In this document: positions 51,779-60,393 of the stretch, in pieces | How the letters are laid out: each line of letters starts with the position of its first letter | Position numbering within the stretch: the stretch's first letter is position 1 | Source: CAZADA01 sp964526675 | GTDB lineage: Bacteria > Pseudomonadota > Alphaproteobacteria > Caulobacterales > Maricaulaceae | Assembly (NCBI GenBank): GCA_964526675.1 | Contig: CAZGLY010000018.1 | Coordinates: 1-60,848 of the forward strand | Reading direction: 5' to 3' | Length of the DNA: 60,848 nucleotides | Made by a program: the position numbers and the translations under genes | The notes under the pieces: model-generated | Databases searched by the model: none | What the model saw: only the letters and a program-made list of their open reading frames with translations | What the model was told of the DNA's origin: nothing

Positions 51779-52678
51779 CTATTGGTCCGCCGCTGCTTTA
51801 AAGAAATTCGCCAACACTGTCACCGCTTCGCGGGCGTCGCCCGCCGCGGCGTCCGCGCCAACTTGCGCGGCCACATCTGAGTGTTCACGGTACACGTGAC
51901 CGCCCACAATCAAGCGCACCGCCGGGTTCAGCGACGCCGTGCGCAACGCCCGCACCTCTCCGGCAAGCGCGCCCAAGTTGTCAACATGAGCGGCCGACAG
52001 ACCGATCGCGTCAAACCACTCCGCCGCCGCCATCTCGCGCAACTCAGACGGATCCGCGTCGGTCTCCTGCCAGACGTCCCAGCCGGCGCGACGCAGAAAC
52101 TCGCCGACCATCACAATGCCCAACGTGTGCTGATCGCCGCACGCCATGCCGAGCAACACACGCCGCCCTTCCGCGGGATAGCCGACCCCGTCGCCCACCA
52201 CCTTGCCGATATGGCGCACGACGCCGTGCAAGGTGAAGAGCGCCATGGTCGCTTGGGCGAAATCGATCTCATCCTCTTCCCACAATCGGCCGACGTCGCG
52301 CGCCGCCGGCGCCACCAACGCCAAACACACCGCTTCATCCGACGCCCCGCGGTCCCGCAACGCGTCCACCAGCGCCGCCGCCCCCGCCAAGTCACGCGTA
52401 ATCGCGTGGGCCAACAGCGCCTCGATCTCCTCAGACTGCACGTCCCCGCACTCGCCGGGGTTCACATCGCCGCCCATGCGCGCCAAGAGCATCAGGCGCG
52501 GGATAATCTCGGCTTCGACTACGCGCGACAAACCGCTCGGCCCATCGTCCGACGTTTTCGATCCGGATCGTCCGCTGGACGTCGCCAACGCGCGGTCTCC
52601 CGGCGGGTGCTCTTGCTGGCGGCGAGGCGTTCGCGGCGCTCTGCGCCCCAGCGATGCTCTGTTGGACCCGTCGCCCAT
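51779..52678 (-). CDS. ppaA: PpaA/AerR cobalamin-binding antirepressor
   Basis: A 299-aa cytoplasmic regulator. A variable N-terminus (1-50) precedes a helical cap domain (about 80-165, LWEEDEIDFAQATMALFTLHGVVRHI) and a B12-binding Rossmann domain (about 170-295) with D182-x-H184-x-x-G187, the base-off cobalamin motif. AerR/PpaA binds B12 and modulates PpsR/CrtJ in response to light or redox. The ATG at 52678 follows GGGAG; an upstream TTG adds six residues. Operon with ppsR; divergent from bchF. Confidence 0.88.
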   Translation of the reverse strand: MGDGSNRASLGRRAPRTPRRQQEHPPGDRALATSSGRSGSKTSDDGPSGLSRVVEAEIIPRLMLLARMGGDVNPGECGDVQSEEIEALLAHAITRDLAGAAALVDALRDRGASDEAVCLALVAPAARDVGRLWEEDEIDFAQATMALFTLHGVVRHIGKVVGDGVGYPAEGRRVLLGMACGDQHTLGIVMVGEFLRRAGWDVWQETDADPSELREMAAAEWFDAIGLSAAHVDNLGALAGEVRALRTASLNPAVRLIVGGHVYREHSDVAAQVGADAAAGDAREAVTVLANFFKAAADQ

Positions 52679-52725
52679 CGGCTGCTCCCTGCCCAATCAA
52701 AGGGGCGGAGCCGCCTCCGGCGGAG

Positions 52726-52753
52726 GGTCCGCCCACCGTGGGGGCGGCGGACC
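52726..52753. repeat. 8-bp inverted repeat in the ppaA leader
   Basis: GGTCCGCC and GGCGGACC form a perfect stem with a 12-nt loop, 48 nt upstream of the ppaA ATG. In the ppaA transcript it would fold into a strong leader hairpin, with no T-run. Its function is unknown. Confidence 0.6.
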
Positions 52754-52915
52754 TGGCCGTCGCCACGTGTTGTTCTTGGCGCAACACCCAAGCCCGGCTG
52801 CATCGCAACACAAGCGGTTTGCGCTGACAGAGTGCACCCAATCAATCCGGCCTCGCTTTATCAAGCCGCCAGCGCGGCGCAATCCCCACCATAGACTGGG
52901 GCAAATTGGCGCAAG

Positions 52916-52933
52916 CGTCAAGCCAGCTTGACG
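52916..52933. promoter_or_regulatory. PpsR-like palindrome upstream of bchF (degenerate)
   Basis: CGTCA-N8-TGACG is a perfect palindrome (extended to CGTCAAG-CCAG-CTTGACG) with the same half-site spacing as the bchG operator but C/G in place of the outer T/A. It lies 11 nt from the -35 hexamer facing bchF. It could be a weaker PpsR site or the site of another regulator. Confidence 0.4.
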
Positions 52934-52943
52934 TTAAGTTGGA

Positions 52944-52971
52944 TTGACACGCGTCCCAGCCTGTCGATAAC
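52944..52971 (+). promoter_or_regulatory. Probable bchF-N-B-H-L promoter
   Basis: A perfect TTGACA (52944-52949) is followed after 16 nt by GATAAC (52966-52971), facing bchF and leaving a leader of about 110 nt. A TGTCG element (52962-52966) overlaps the -10, and TGACA is inside the -35, so PpsR binding could block RNA polymerase. Confidence 0.5.
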
Positions 52972-53089
52972 CTCACTCCAGATCACGAGAGCGGATCACG
53001 CGACGCGGCCCCGCCGCCAGCGCGACGCGCTCAAACGGACGACGAGGGAGCGATCGCCGGTCAGGCCCGCTCCCAGTGGAGGAGCGCTC

Positions 53090-53638
53090 ATGTCGCAGAT
53101 CAGTGCGCGCACCGACCGAGACGCGCCCCCCGCCGCGCGGGGCGCGGGCCTCTACACTCCTGAAGAGCGCCGCCGGCGTGACGAGTCACCCTGGACTCTG
53201 GTCCAGGGCGTGTTGGCGCCGCTGCAGTTCCTCGTCTTTTTGGTCAGCGTGGCGCTTGTCGTGCGCTACCTCGCCACCGGCGAGGGCTTCGGGGTGGCGA
53301 CGGCCTCGATCGTCATCAAGACGCTGGTGCTCTACGCGATCATGATCACCGGCTCGATCTGGGAGAAGGACGTGTTCGGCCAGTGGCTGTTCGCCCGCCC
53401 CTTCTTCTGGGAGGACGTGGTGAGCATGCTCGTGCTCGCCCTGCACACCGCCTACCTCGCCGCGATCGCGTTCGGCTGGGGCGGCCCGCGCGAGCAAATG
53501 CTTCTCGCGCTGGCGGCCTACGCATCCTACGTCGTCAACGCCGCGCAATTCGTGTGGAAGCTCCGGCAGGCGCGCTTGGAAGGCGCCGCGTGGGCGGCCG
53601 ACGCTGAGGCGATGGCCCAGGCGGAGTGGGCGGCATGA
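53090..53638 (+). CDS. bchF: 3-vinyl bacteriochlorophyllide hydratase BchF
   Basis: A 182-aa membrane protein that hydrates the C3-vinyl group of (bacterio)chlorophyllide to hydroxyethyl on the way to bacteriochlorophyll a. The conserved YTPEERRRRDESPWTLVQG start and GSIWEKDVFGQWLFARPFFWEDVVSM identify it. Three to four helices lie in the rest. GGAGG lies 8 nt before the ATG. Its stop overlaps the bchN ATG (ATGA). Confidence 0.95.
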   Translation: MSQISARTDRDAPPAARGAGLYTPEERRRRDESPWTLVQGVLAPLQFLVFLVSVALVVRYLATGEGFGVATASIVIKTLVLYAIMITGSIWEKDVFGQWLFARPFFWEDVVSMLVLALHTAYLAAIAFGWGGPREQMLLALAAYASYVVNAAQFVWKLRQARLEGAAWAADAEAMAQAEWAA

Positions 53639-54930
53639 GCGCGGGCTCCACCATCCTCGCGCGCGACGCCGCGCCTGAAGGCTGCACGGAGCGCCCAGTG
53701 TTGCGCGAGCGCGGCCAGCGGGAAGTGTTTTGCGGCCTGACGGGCATCGTTTGGCTGCACCGGAAGATCCAAGACGCTTTCTTTTTGATCGTCGGCTCGC
53801 GCACATGCGCGCATCTGATGCAATCGGCCGCCGGCGTGATGATTTTCGCCGAGCCCCGATTCGCCACCGCGATCCTCGAAGAGCGGGATCTGGCGGGCCT
53901 CGCGGACGCCAATGAAGAACTGGACCGGGTTGCGGCGCGGTTGTTGGCGCGACGCCCGGACATCAAGCTTCTCTTCCTGGTGGGCTCGTGCCCGTCGGAG
54001 GTCATCAAGCTCGACCTCAAGCGCGCGGCGGAGCGCCTCGACGCCGCCCACGCGCCCGCGACCCGCGTGCTGAACTATTCCGGCTCAGGGATCGAAACGA
54101 CCTTCACCCAAGGCGAAGACGCGTGCCTCGCCGCGATCGTCCCCACTCTGCCTGACGCCGCGCCGGACGCGCCGGCGTCGTTGATGGTCGTGGGCGCCCT
54201 GCCCGACATCGTGGAGGATCAGTTCCAGCGCTTGTTCGCGGAACTCGGACTGGACGGCGTGCAGTTCTTCCCGGCGCGGAAAGCCGACGCGATGCCGGCG
54301 GTTGGTCCGGCCACGCGTTTCCTCCTTGCACAACCGTTCTTGGCCGACACCGCACGGCTCCTGGAGGAGCGCGGCGCCCAGCGGCTTCCTGCGCCCTTCC
54401 CGTTCGGCGCAGAGGGCACGACAGCGTGGCTCCGGGCCGCCGCCGACGCGTTTGGGGTCGACGCCGGGCGGTTTGACGAAGTCACGGCGGCGCCGCGCGC
54501 GCGGGCGCGGGCGGCGCTCAAAGCGCACAAGGAGCGCTTGGCCGGAAAGCGCGTCTTCTTCTTCCCCGACAGCCAGCTGGAGATCCCGTTGGCCCGCTTC
54601 CTCCACGAGGAGCTCGACGTCACGCTGACCGAAGTCGGGGCGCCCACGATCCACCGCGCCCACATGGCCGAGGAACTCGCGCGCATGCCCGCGGAGGCGA
54701 CCCTCAGCGAGGGGCAAGACGTCGATCGTCAGCTCGATCGCTGCCGCGCGCTGAAGCCGGATCTTGCGGTGTGCGGGCTTGGCCTCGCCAACCCCCTCGA
54801 GGCGGAGGGGATCGCGACGAAATGGTCGATCGAACTCGTTTTTTCGCCGGTCCACGGCTTCGACCAAGCCGGTGATCTGGCGGGTTTGTTCACGCGCTCG
54901 CTGGTGCGGCGCGAGCGGCTGGAGGTGTAG
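53635..54930 (+). CDS. bchN: Light-independent protochlorophyllide reductase subunit N
   Basis: A 431-aa nitrogenase-like subunit. With BchB it forms the catalytic heterotetramer reducing ring D of protochlorophyllide; BchL supplies electrons. The three cysteines that hold the NB iron-sulfur cluster are at C33, C58 and C119, with the same spacing (25 and 61) as in Rhodobacter. IVGSRTCAHLMQSAAGVMIFAEPRFATAI is a family hallmark. The start overlaps bchF by 4 nt, and bchB follows after 3 nt. Confidence 0.96.
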   Translation: MSAGSTILARDAAPEGCTERPVLRERGQREVFCGLTGIVWLHRKIQDAFFLIVGSRTCAHLMQSAAGVMIFAEPRFATAILEERDLAGLADANEELDRVAARLLARRPDIKLLFLVGSCPSEVIKLDLKRAAERLDAAHAPATRVLNYSGSGIETTFTQGEDACLAAIVPTLPDAAPDAPASLMVVGALPDIVEDQFQRLFAELGLDGVQFFPARKADAMPAVGPATRFLLAQPFLADTARLLEERGAQRLPAPFPFGAEGTTAWLRAAADAFGVDAGRFDEVTAAPRARARAALKAHKERLAGKRVFFFPDSQLEIPLARFLHEELDVTLTEVGAPTIHRAHMAEELARMPAEATLSEGQDVDRQLDRCRALKPDLAVCGLGLANPLEAEGIATKWSIELVFSPVHGFDQAGDLAGLFTRSLVRRERLEV

Positions 54931-54933
54931 GCG

Positions 54934-56553
54934 ATGCAGCTGGCCGTCTGGACCTACGAAGGCCCGCCTCATGTCGGCGCGATGCGCGTCGCCACGGGCA
55001 TGGAGGGGCTGCATTACGTGCTCCACGCGCCGCAAGGCGACACCTATGCGGACTTGCTGTTCACCATGATCGAGCGGCGCAACGCCCGCCCGCCGGTGAC
55101 CTACACGACCTTCCAGGCGCGGGACTTGGGCGCGGACACCGCCGATCTGTTCAAAACCGCCGCGCATGAGGCCTATGAGCGCTTCAAGCCGGAGGCGATG
55201 ATTGTCGGCGCGTCGTGCACGGCGGAGCTCTTGCAGGACGATCCCGCCGGCCTCGCGAAGGCGTTGGACTTGCCCGCCCCGGTCATCCCGCTGGAGTTGC
55301 CCTCGTACTCGAAGAAGGAGAATTGGGGCGCGTCGGAGACCTTCTATCAGCTGGTGCGCGGCCTCGCCGGCCCGCACGCGCCGGAGCCGGGCGAGGAACG
55401 CCCCGCCCGGGACGCCGACCGGCGGCCGACCTGCAACATTCTCGGCCCGACGGCGCTGGGCTTTCGTCATCGCGATGATGTCGCTGAAGTCACCCGCATC
55501 CTCGAGCGTTTGGGCGTCGACGTGGCGGTCACGGCCCCGATGGGCGCGCGGCCGAGCGACATCGCTCGCTTGGGCGAGGCGGACTTCAACATCGTCCTTT
55601 ATCCCGAGATCGCCGAGACCGCCGCGCGCTGGCTGGAGAAAACGTTTGGCCAGCGCACCGTGCGCACGGTTCCCATTGGGGTGGGCGCGACCCAGGACTT
55701 CATTCGCGAGGTCGCGGAGGTCGCGGGATTGGACCCCGCCGTGGCCCTTGATGATGCGCGCTTGCGCCTGCCCTGGTGGTCCCAGTCGGTTGATTCCTCT
55801 TATCTCACCGGCAAGCGCGTGTTCATCTTCGGCGACGCCACGCACGCCATCGCGCTGGCCCGCGTCGCGCGCGACGAGCTTGGCTTCGAAGTGGCGGGGC
55901 TCGGGACGTATGATCGCGTCTTTGCGCGCGATGTGCGCGCCGCCGCGGAGCAGTACGGCCTGACGGCTCTCATCACCGACGATTATCTCGAGGTCGAGGA
56001 GGCCATCGCCGCGGCGGAGCCGGAGCTTGTGCTCGGCACCCAGATGGAGCGGCATATCGCTAAGCGTCTCGGCGTTGGCTGCGCGGTGATCTCCGCGCCC
56101 GTCCATGTCCAAGACTTCCCGGCGCGCACGTCTCCGATGATGGGCTTTGAAGGGGCCAACGTCCTCTTCGACACGCTCGTGCACCCGCTCGTGATGGGCC
56201 TTGAGGAGCATCTGCTGACGATGTTCCGCGAGGACTTTGAGTTCCACGACGCGGCCGGCCCCTCCCATCTCGCCGCCCACTCGCCCCGCGCGCAGGCCCA
56301 AGCCGCCAGTGCGCTCGAAGCCGAGGCCGACACGGACGCGCCGCCCGTCACGGGCGACGCCGACAACACCCCATCAGACGCTCACGACGCAGGCCCCGTT
56401 TGGGCCGCGGACGCCGAGGCCGAACTCAAGAAAATCCCGTTCTTCGTGCGCGGCAAAGTACGCCGCAACACGGAGCTCTTCGCCCAGGACCGGGGCTTCG
56501 CCACCATCACTGTCGAGACGCTCTATGACGCCAAAGCTCATTTCAGCCGCTGA
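54934..56553 (+). CDS. bchB: Light-independent protochlorophyllide reductase subunit B
   Basis: A 539-aa partner of BchN. Asp36 (PQGDTYADLLF), the unusual fourth ligand of the NB cluster, is at its exact expected position. The Asp of GDATH near residue 306 matches the proton donor region. The C-terminal PCP-reductase helical domain (about 495-537, VRGKVRRNTELFAQDRG) is separated from the core by an Ala/Asp-rich linker (about 440-490). The ribosome site GGAGGTG is inside the end of bchN. Confidence 0.96.
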   Translation: MQLAVWTYEGPPHVGAMRVATGMEGLHYVLHAPQGDTYADLLFTMIERRNARPPVTYTTFQARDLGADTADLFKTAAHEAYERFKPEAMIVGASCTAELLQDDPAGLAKALDLPAPVIPLELPSYSKKENWGASETFYQLVRGLAGPHAPEPGEERPARDADRRPTCNILGPTALGFRHRDDVAEVTRILERLGVDVAVTAPMGARPSDIARLGEADFNIVLYPEIAETAARWLEKTFGQRTVRTVPIGVGATQDFIREVAEVAGLDPAVALDDARLRLPWWSQSVDSSYLTGKRVFIFGDATHAIALARVARDELGFEVAGLGTYDRVFARDVRAAAEQYGLTALITDDYLEVEEAIAAAEPELVLGTQMERHIAKRLGVGCAVISAPVHVQDFPARTSPMMGFEGANVLFDTLVHPLVMGLEEHLLTMFREDFEFHDAAGPSHLAAHSPRAQAQAASALEAEADTDAPPVTGDADNTPSDAHDAGPVWAADAEAELKKIPFFVRGKVRRNTELFAQDRGFATITVETLYDAKAHFSR

Positions 56554-59500
56554 CGCGGAGAACCGCGCGCCGAGCACCGCCGCCACGCCCATGCGCGTGG
56601 TGATCGTAACCCTCGACAAACACCTCGCGGGCGCCACCGAACGCGTGGGCGCGGCCTTGGCGGCCGAGCTTCCGGGCGTGACGGTCAGCTTGCACGCAGC
56701 CTCGGATTGGGCGAGCGACGAGGACGCCCTCGCGCGCTGCAAAGCCGCCATCGCCGACGCGCACATCATCATCGCCTCAATGCTCTTCATGGACGAGCAT
56801 GTGCGGGCCATCGGCCCCGCGCTCGAAGCGCGGCGCGACGATGTCGACGCGATGATGGCGATCATGTCGGCGGGAGAGATTGTGAAGCTGACCCGCGCCG
56901 GTCAGCTGGACATGAGCGCCCCCGCCAAAGGGCTCACCGGCTTGATCAAGCGCTTGCGCGGCAAGGGCAAATCCAGCGGCTCCAAGCCCGCCGGATCGGA
57001 AGGCGCCAAGCAGATGGCGATCCTTCGGAACGTGTCGAAGGTGCTGAAGTTCATCCCCGGCGCGGCGCAGGATCTGCGGGCGTACTTCCTCACGCTGCAG
57101 TACTGGCTTGCGGGTTCTGATGAGAACGTTGCGGCCATGGTGCGCTTCCTGGTCGGCCGCTACGCCGCGGGCCCGCGTCAAGTCCTGCGCGGCGCCATCG
57201 CCGGCGACGCGCCGCGGGTCTACCCGGAGGTGGGCCTCTACCATCCGCGCTCACCCGAACGGATCCTAGAGAGCGTGTCGGATCTCCCCGCGCCCGTGAC
57301 GTCCGACATCGTGGTGCCGATGAAAGCGCCGGCCGGTTCGGCGGGCACCGTCGGGGTGCTCGTCATGCGCTCCTACGTGTTGGCGGGCGACTCCGGCCAT
57401 TACGACGGAGCGATCGCGGCGCTGGAGGCCCAAGGCCTCACCGTCATCCCCGCCTTCGCCAGTGGTCTGGACGCGCGCCCCGCCATCGAGAAGTTCTTCG
57501 TCAAGGACGGCGTCCCGGTCGTCGACGCGGTGGTGTCGTTGACCGGCTTTTCGCTCGTCGGCGGGCCCGCCTACAACGACGCCAGCGGCGCGGAGGCGGC
57601 GCTTAAAGCCCTCGACGTTCCCTACATTTGCGCGCACCCGCTGGAGTTCCAAACGCTGCAACAATGGGGCGGGTCGAGCCAAGGCCTCTCCCCGGTGGAG
57701 TCCACCATCATGGTGGCGATCCCCGAGCTTGACGGCGCGATCGCCCCGACGGTCTTTGGCGGCCGCGGCGATCCCGGCGGCGAGGCGTGCGAGGGGTGCG
57801 GACGCGCGTGCGATTTCCCGGACACCGGCGCGCAACAGCCCATGCGCGCGTGTCCGGAACGCGTGGAGACGCTCGCCGCGCGCGTGGCGCGGCTGGTGGC
57901 GCTTCGGCGCGCGCCCCGGGACGAACGCCGCGTCGCGGTGGTGATTTTCAACTTCCCGCCCAATGGCGGCGGCGTCGGCACGGCGGCCTATCTCGACGTG
58001 TTCGCCTCCCTCCACAACACGCTGACGGCGCTGCGCGAGGCGGGCTACGCACTTGACGTGCCGGGGACGCCGGATGCGCTGCGCGCCGCCGTCGTCCAGG
58101 GCAACGCCGAACTCTTTGGCGCGGACGCCAACGTCTATGCGCGCATTCCAGCCGAAGACCACGTGCGTCGGGAGCGCTGGCTCGCCGACCTCGAAGCGCA
58201 GTGGGGTCCCGCGCCGGGTCGCCAGCTGAGCGACGGGGCCAACATCCAGATCCTGGGCGCGCGTTTTGGGAATGTCTTTGTGGGGATCCAGCCCGGCTTC
58301 GGCTATGAGGGCGATCCCATGCGCCTCCTGTTTGAGGAGGGGTTCGCGCCGACCCACGCCTTCTCCGCGTTCTACCGCTATCTGCGGGAGGATTTCGGCG
58401 CGCACGCCGTCTTGCATTTCGGCACCCACGGCGCGCTCGAGTTCATGCCCGGCAAACAAGCCGGGCTGGCGGAGCGGTGCTGGCCGGAGCGCCTGATCGG
58501 CGATCTGCCGAACTTCTACCTCTACGCGGCGAACAATCCGTCCGAGGGCATGATCGCGAAACGGCGCGCCGCCGCGACGCTCGTCAGCCATCTCACGCCG
58601 CCGGTCGAGCAAGCGGGCCTTTACAAAGGCCTGGAGGACCTCAAGGCGTCCCTCACCCGCCGGCGCGGCTTGCCGCCGGGGCGTGACGCGGAAGCGCAAG
58701 ACCTCGCGGAGCTGATCCAAGCCCAGGCGGCTGAACTCGATTTGGTGGACGCCGAGCCGCAATGGACGGACGCGGACGCCGACGCTCGGGTTGCGGCGCT
58801 GTCGGACACCGTCCGTGAGCTTGAGGAGACATTGATCCCCCACGGCCTCCATGTGGTGGGACAAGCCGCGCCCGAGGATGAACGCGCCGAACTGCTGACG
58901 GCCATGGGTGAAGCGATGAGCGGCGCCCGGCCCGAGGCCGCCGTTGTGGCTGCGGCGATGAGCGGCGTGATCCCGGAGAGCTTGAGCGACGCCGACCGCG
59001 ACCTGGCGCAACGGCTGGCCACGGCCGCCCGTCACCTGGTCGAAGACCACGAGATCCCCGCAATTCTCCATGCGCTTGATGGCGGCTACATCGCGCCGGT
59101 GGCGGGCGGCGACATTTTGCGCGCGCCGGAGATCCTGCCGACGGGGCGCAATCTCCACGGCTTCGACCCCTTCCGCATGCCGTCGGCGTTCGCCGTGAAG
59201 GACGGCGCGCGCCAGGCTCAACGCCTGCTCGACCGCCACGTGGCGGACGGCAACGCCTTGCCGGAGACGGTCGCTCTGGTCCTCTGGGGCACGGACAACC
59301 TCAAATCCGAGGGCGGCCCGATCGCCCAGGCGCTGGCGCTGATGGGCGCGCGCCCCCGCTTTGACGGCTATGGCCGGCTGTGCGGCGCGGAGCTCATCTC
59401 GCTGGAAGACCTCGGCCGGCCGCGCGTTGACGTGATGGCGACGCTGTCGGGCATCTTCCGCGACCTGTTGCCGATGCACACAAAGCTCTTGGCGGAGGCC

Positions 59501-60355
59501 GCCTGGCTCGCGGCCAGCGCGGAGGACGAGCCCGCGGAGCTGAACTTCGTGCGCAAGCACGCGCTGGCGACCATGGCCGAGACGGGGTGCGATCTGGAGA
59601 CCGCGGCGTTGCGCGTCTTCTCCAACGCCGACGGCGCCTATGGCGCGAACGTCAATCAACTGATCGACAGCGGCGCCTGGGGCGAGGAAGACGAACTCGC
59701 CGACGCGTTTGAAAAGCGCAAGAGCTATGCGTATGGCCGTGACGCCAAGCCCGTGCGTCAGGAGGCGATTCTGAGGTCGGTTCTGCGGGATGTGGATCTG
59801 GCCTATCAGAACCTCGACTCGGTGGAGCTCGGCGTCACCACCATCGATCATTATTTCGACACGCTCGGCGGTGTCGGACGCGCGGCCAACCGCGCCAAAC
59901 GTGAAGCCGGCGCTGTTGGGGCGGACGCCGAAGCGGCCGTCTACATCGGCGATCAAACCCGCGGCGAAGGCAAAGTCCGCACGCTGTCGGAGCAGGTCGC
60001 GCTCGAAACCCGCACCCGGATGCTCAATCCGCGCTGGTACGACGCGCTGCTCAAGCACGGCTATGAGGGCGTGCGTCAGATCGAAGCCCACGTGACCAAC
60101 ACCATGGGCTGGTCGGCGACCACCGGCCGAGTGTCGCCTTGGGTTTATCAGCGCTTGGCGGAGACCTTCGTCCTGGACGAAACGCTGCGTGAGAAGCTCG
60201 CGAGCCTCAATCCGCGGTCCGCGGCGAAGACGGCGCAACGGCTCATTGAAGCATGTGAACGGAATTACTGGACCCCCGACCCCGCGACGCTGGAAGCGTT
60301 GCGGGCCGCGGGGGCCGACTTGGAAGACCGTGTGGAGGGCGTGGCTGCGGCGTAA
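56525..60355 (+). CDS. bchH: Magnesium chelatase subunit H (BchH)
   Basis: A 1276-aa cobN/Mg-chelatase-family protein that binds protoporphyrin IX and Mg2+; BchI and BchD, outside this window, supply ATPase power. Typical segments: FNFPPNGGGVGTAAYLDVF, HFGTHGALEFMPGKQAGL (metal/porphyrin site) and MGWSATTGRVSPWVYQ near the C-terminus. Four cysteines (C422, C425, C429, C443) match the location where an iron-sulfur cluster was reported in Rhodobacter BchH. The ATG at 56525 overlaps bchB by 29 nt; an ATG at 56591 would give a 1254-aa protein and is also plausible. Confidence 0.95.
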   Translation: MTPKLISAADAENRAPSTAATPMRVVIVTLDKHLAGATERVGAALAAELPGVTVSLHAASDWASDEDALARCKAAIADAHIIIASMLFMDEHVRAIGPALEARRDDVDAMMAIMSAGEIVKLTRAGQLDMSAPAKGLTGLIKRLRGKGKSSGSKPAGSEGAKQMAILRNVSKVLKFIPGAAQDLRAYFLTLQYWLAGSDENVAAMVRFLVGRYAAGPRQVLRGAIAGDAPRVYPEVGLYHPRSPERILESVSDLPAPVTSDIVVPMKAPAGSAGTVGVLVMRSYVLAGDSGHYDGAIAALEAQGLTVIPAFASGLDARPAIEKFFVKDGVPVVDAVVSLTGFSLVGGPAYNDASGAEAALKALDVPYICAHPLEFQTLQQWGGSSQGLSPVESTIMVAIPELDGAIAPTVFGGRGDPGGEACEGCGRACDFPDTGAQQPMRACPERVETLAARVARLVALRRAPRDERRVAVVIFNFPPNGGGVGTAAYLDVFASLHNTLTALREAGYALDVPGTPDALRAAVVQGNAELFGADANVYARIPAEDHVRRERWLADLEAQWGPAPGRQLSDGANIQILGARFGNVFVGIQPGFGYEGDPMRLLFEEGFAPTHAFSAFYRYLREDFGAHAVLHFGTHGALEFMPGKQAGLAERCWPERLIGDLPNFYLYAANNPSEGMIAKRRAAATLVSHLTPPVEQAGLYKGLEDLKASLTRRRGLPPGRDAEAQDLAELIQAQAAELDLVDAEPQWTDADADARVAALSDTVRELEETLIPHGLHVVGQAAPEDERAELLTAMGEAMSGARPEAAVVAAAMSGVIPESLSDADRDLAQRLATAARHLVEDHEIPAILHALDGGYIAPVAGGDILRAPEILPTGRNLHGFDPFRMPSAFAVKDGARQAQRLLDRHVADGNALPETVALVLWGTDNLKSEGGPIAQALALMGARPRFDGYGRLCGAELISLEDLGRPRVDVMATLSGIFRDLLPMHTKLLAEAAWLAASAEDEPAELNFVRKHALATMAETGCDLETAALRVFSNADGAYGANVNQLIDSGAWGEEDELADAFEKRKSYAYGRDAKPVRQEAILRSVLRDVDLAYQNLDSVELGVTTIDHYFDTLGGVGRAANRAKREAGAVGADAEAAVYIGDQTRGEGKVRTLSEQVALETRTRMLNPRWYDALLKHGYEGVRQIEAHVTNTMGWSATTGRVSPWVYQRLAETFVLDETLREKLASLNPRSAAKTAQRLIEACERNYWTPDPATLEALRAAGADLEDRVEGVAAA

Positions 60356-60393
60356 GCCCAGCCTCAACGCAACACGATTTGGGAGGCGAGGAC

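Larger units (their letters stand above)
52679..53089. other. 411-nt ppaA/bchF intergenic regulatory region
   Basis: The longest gene-free stretch of the window. It holds an 8-bp inverted repeat near ppaA, a PpsR-like palindrome, and a promoter-like pair facing bchF; these are listed separately. The half nearest ppaA is very GC-rich with overlapping GGCGG/CCGCC hairpins. No cobalamin riboswitch B12-box and no convincing small gene were found by eye. Confidence 0.7.

Noticed and set aside
52767..52787. GTGTTG/CAACAC inverted repeat considered as another PpsR site
   Set aside because: Spacing from TGT to ACA does not equal 12 nt in any register.
52679..52927. Possible cobalamin riboswitch upstream of ppaA
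   Set aside because: No B12 box or paired core was found on the minus strand; only simple hairpins.
54085..56301. A 738-codon minus-strand frame opposite bchN and bchB
   Set aside because: Composition is Arg/Ala/Gly-rich shadow coding; bchN and bchB on the other strand are certain.
57266..60367. A 1033-codon minus-strand frame opposite bchH
   Set aside because: It mirrors the high-GC codon pattern of bchH and has no recognisable domain.
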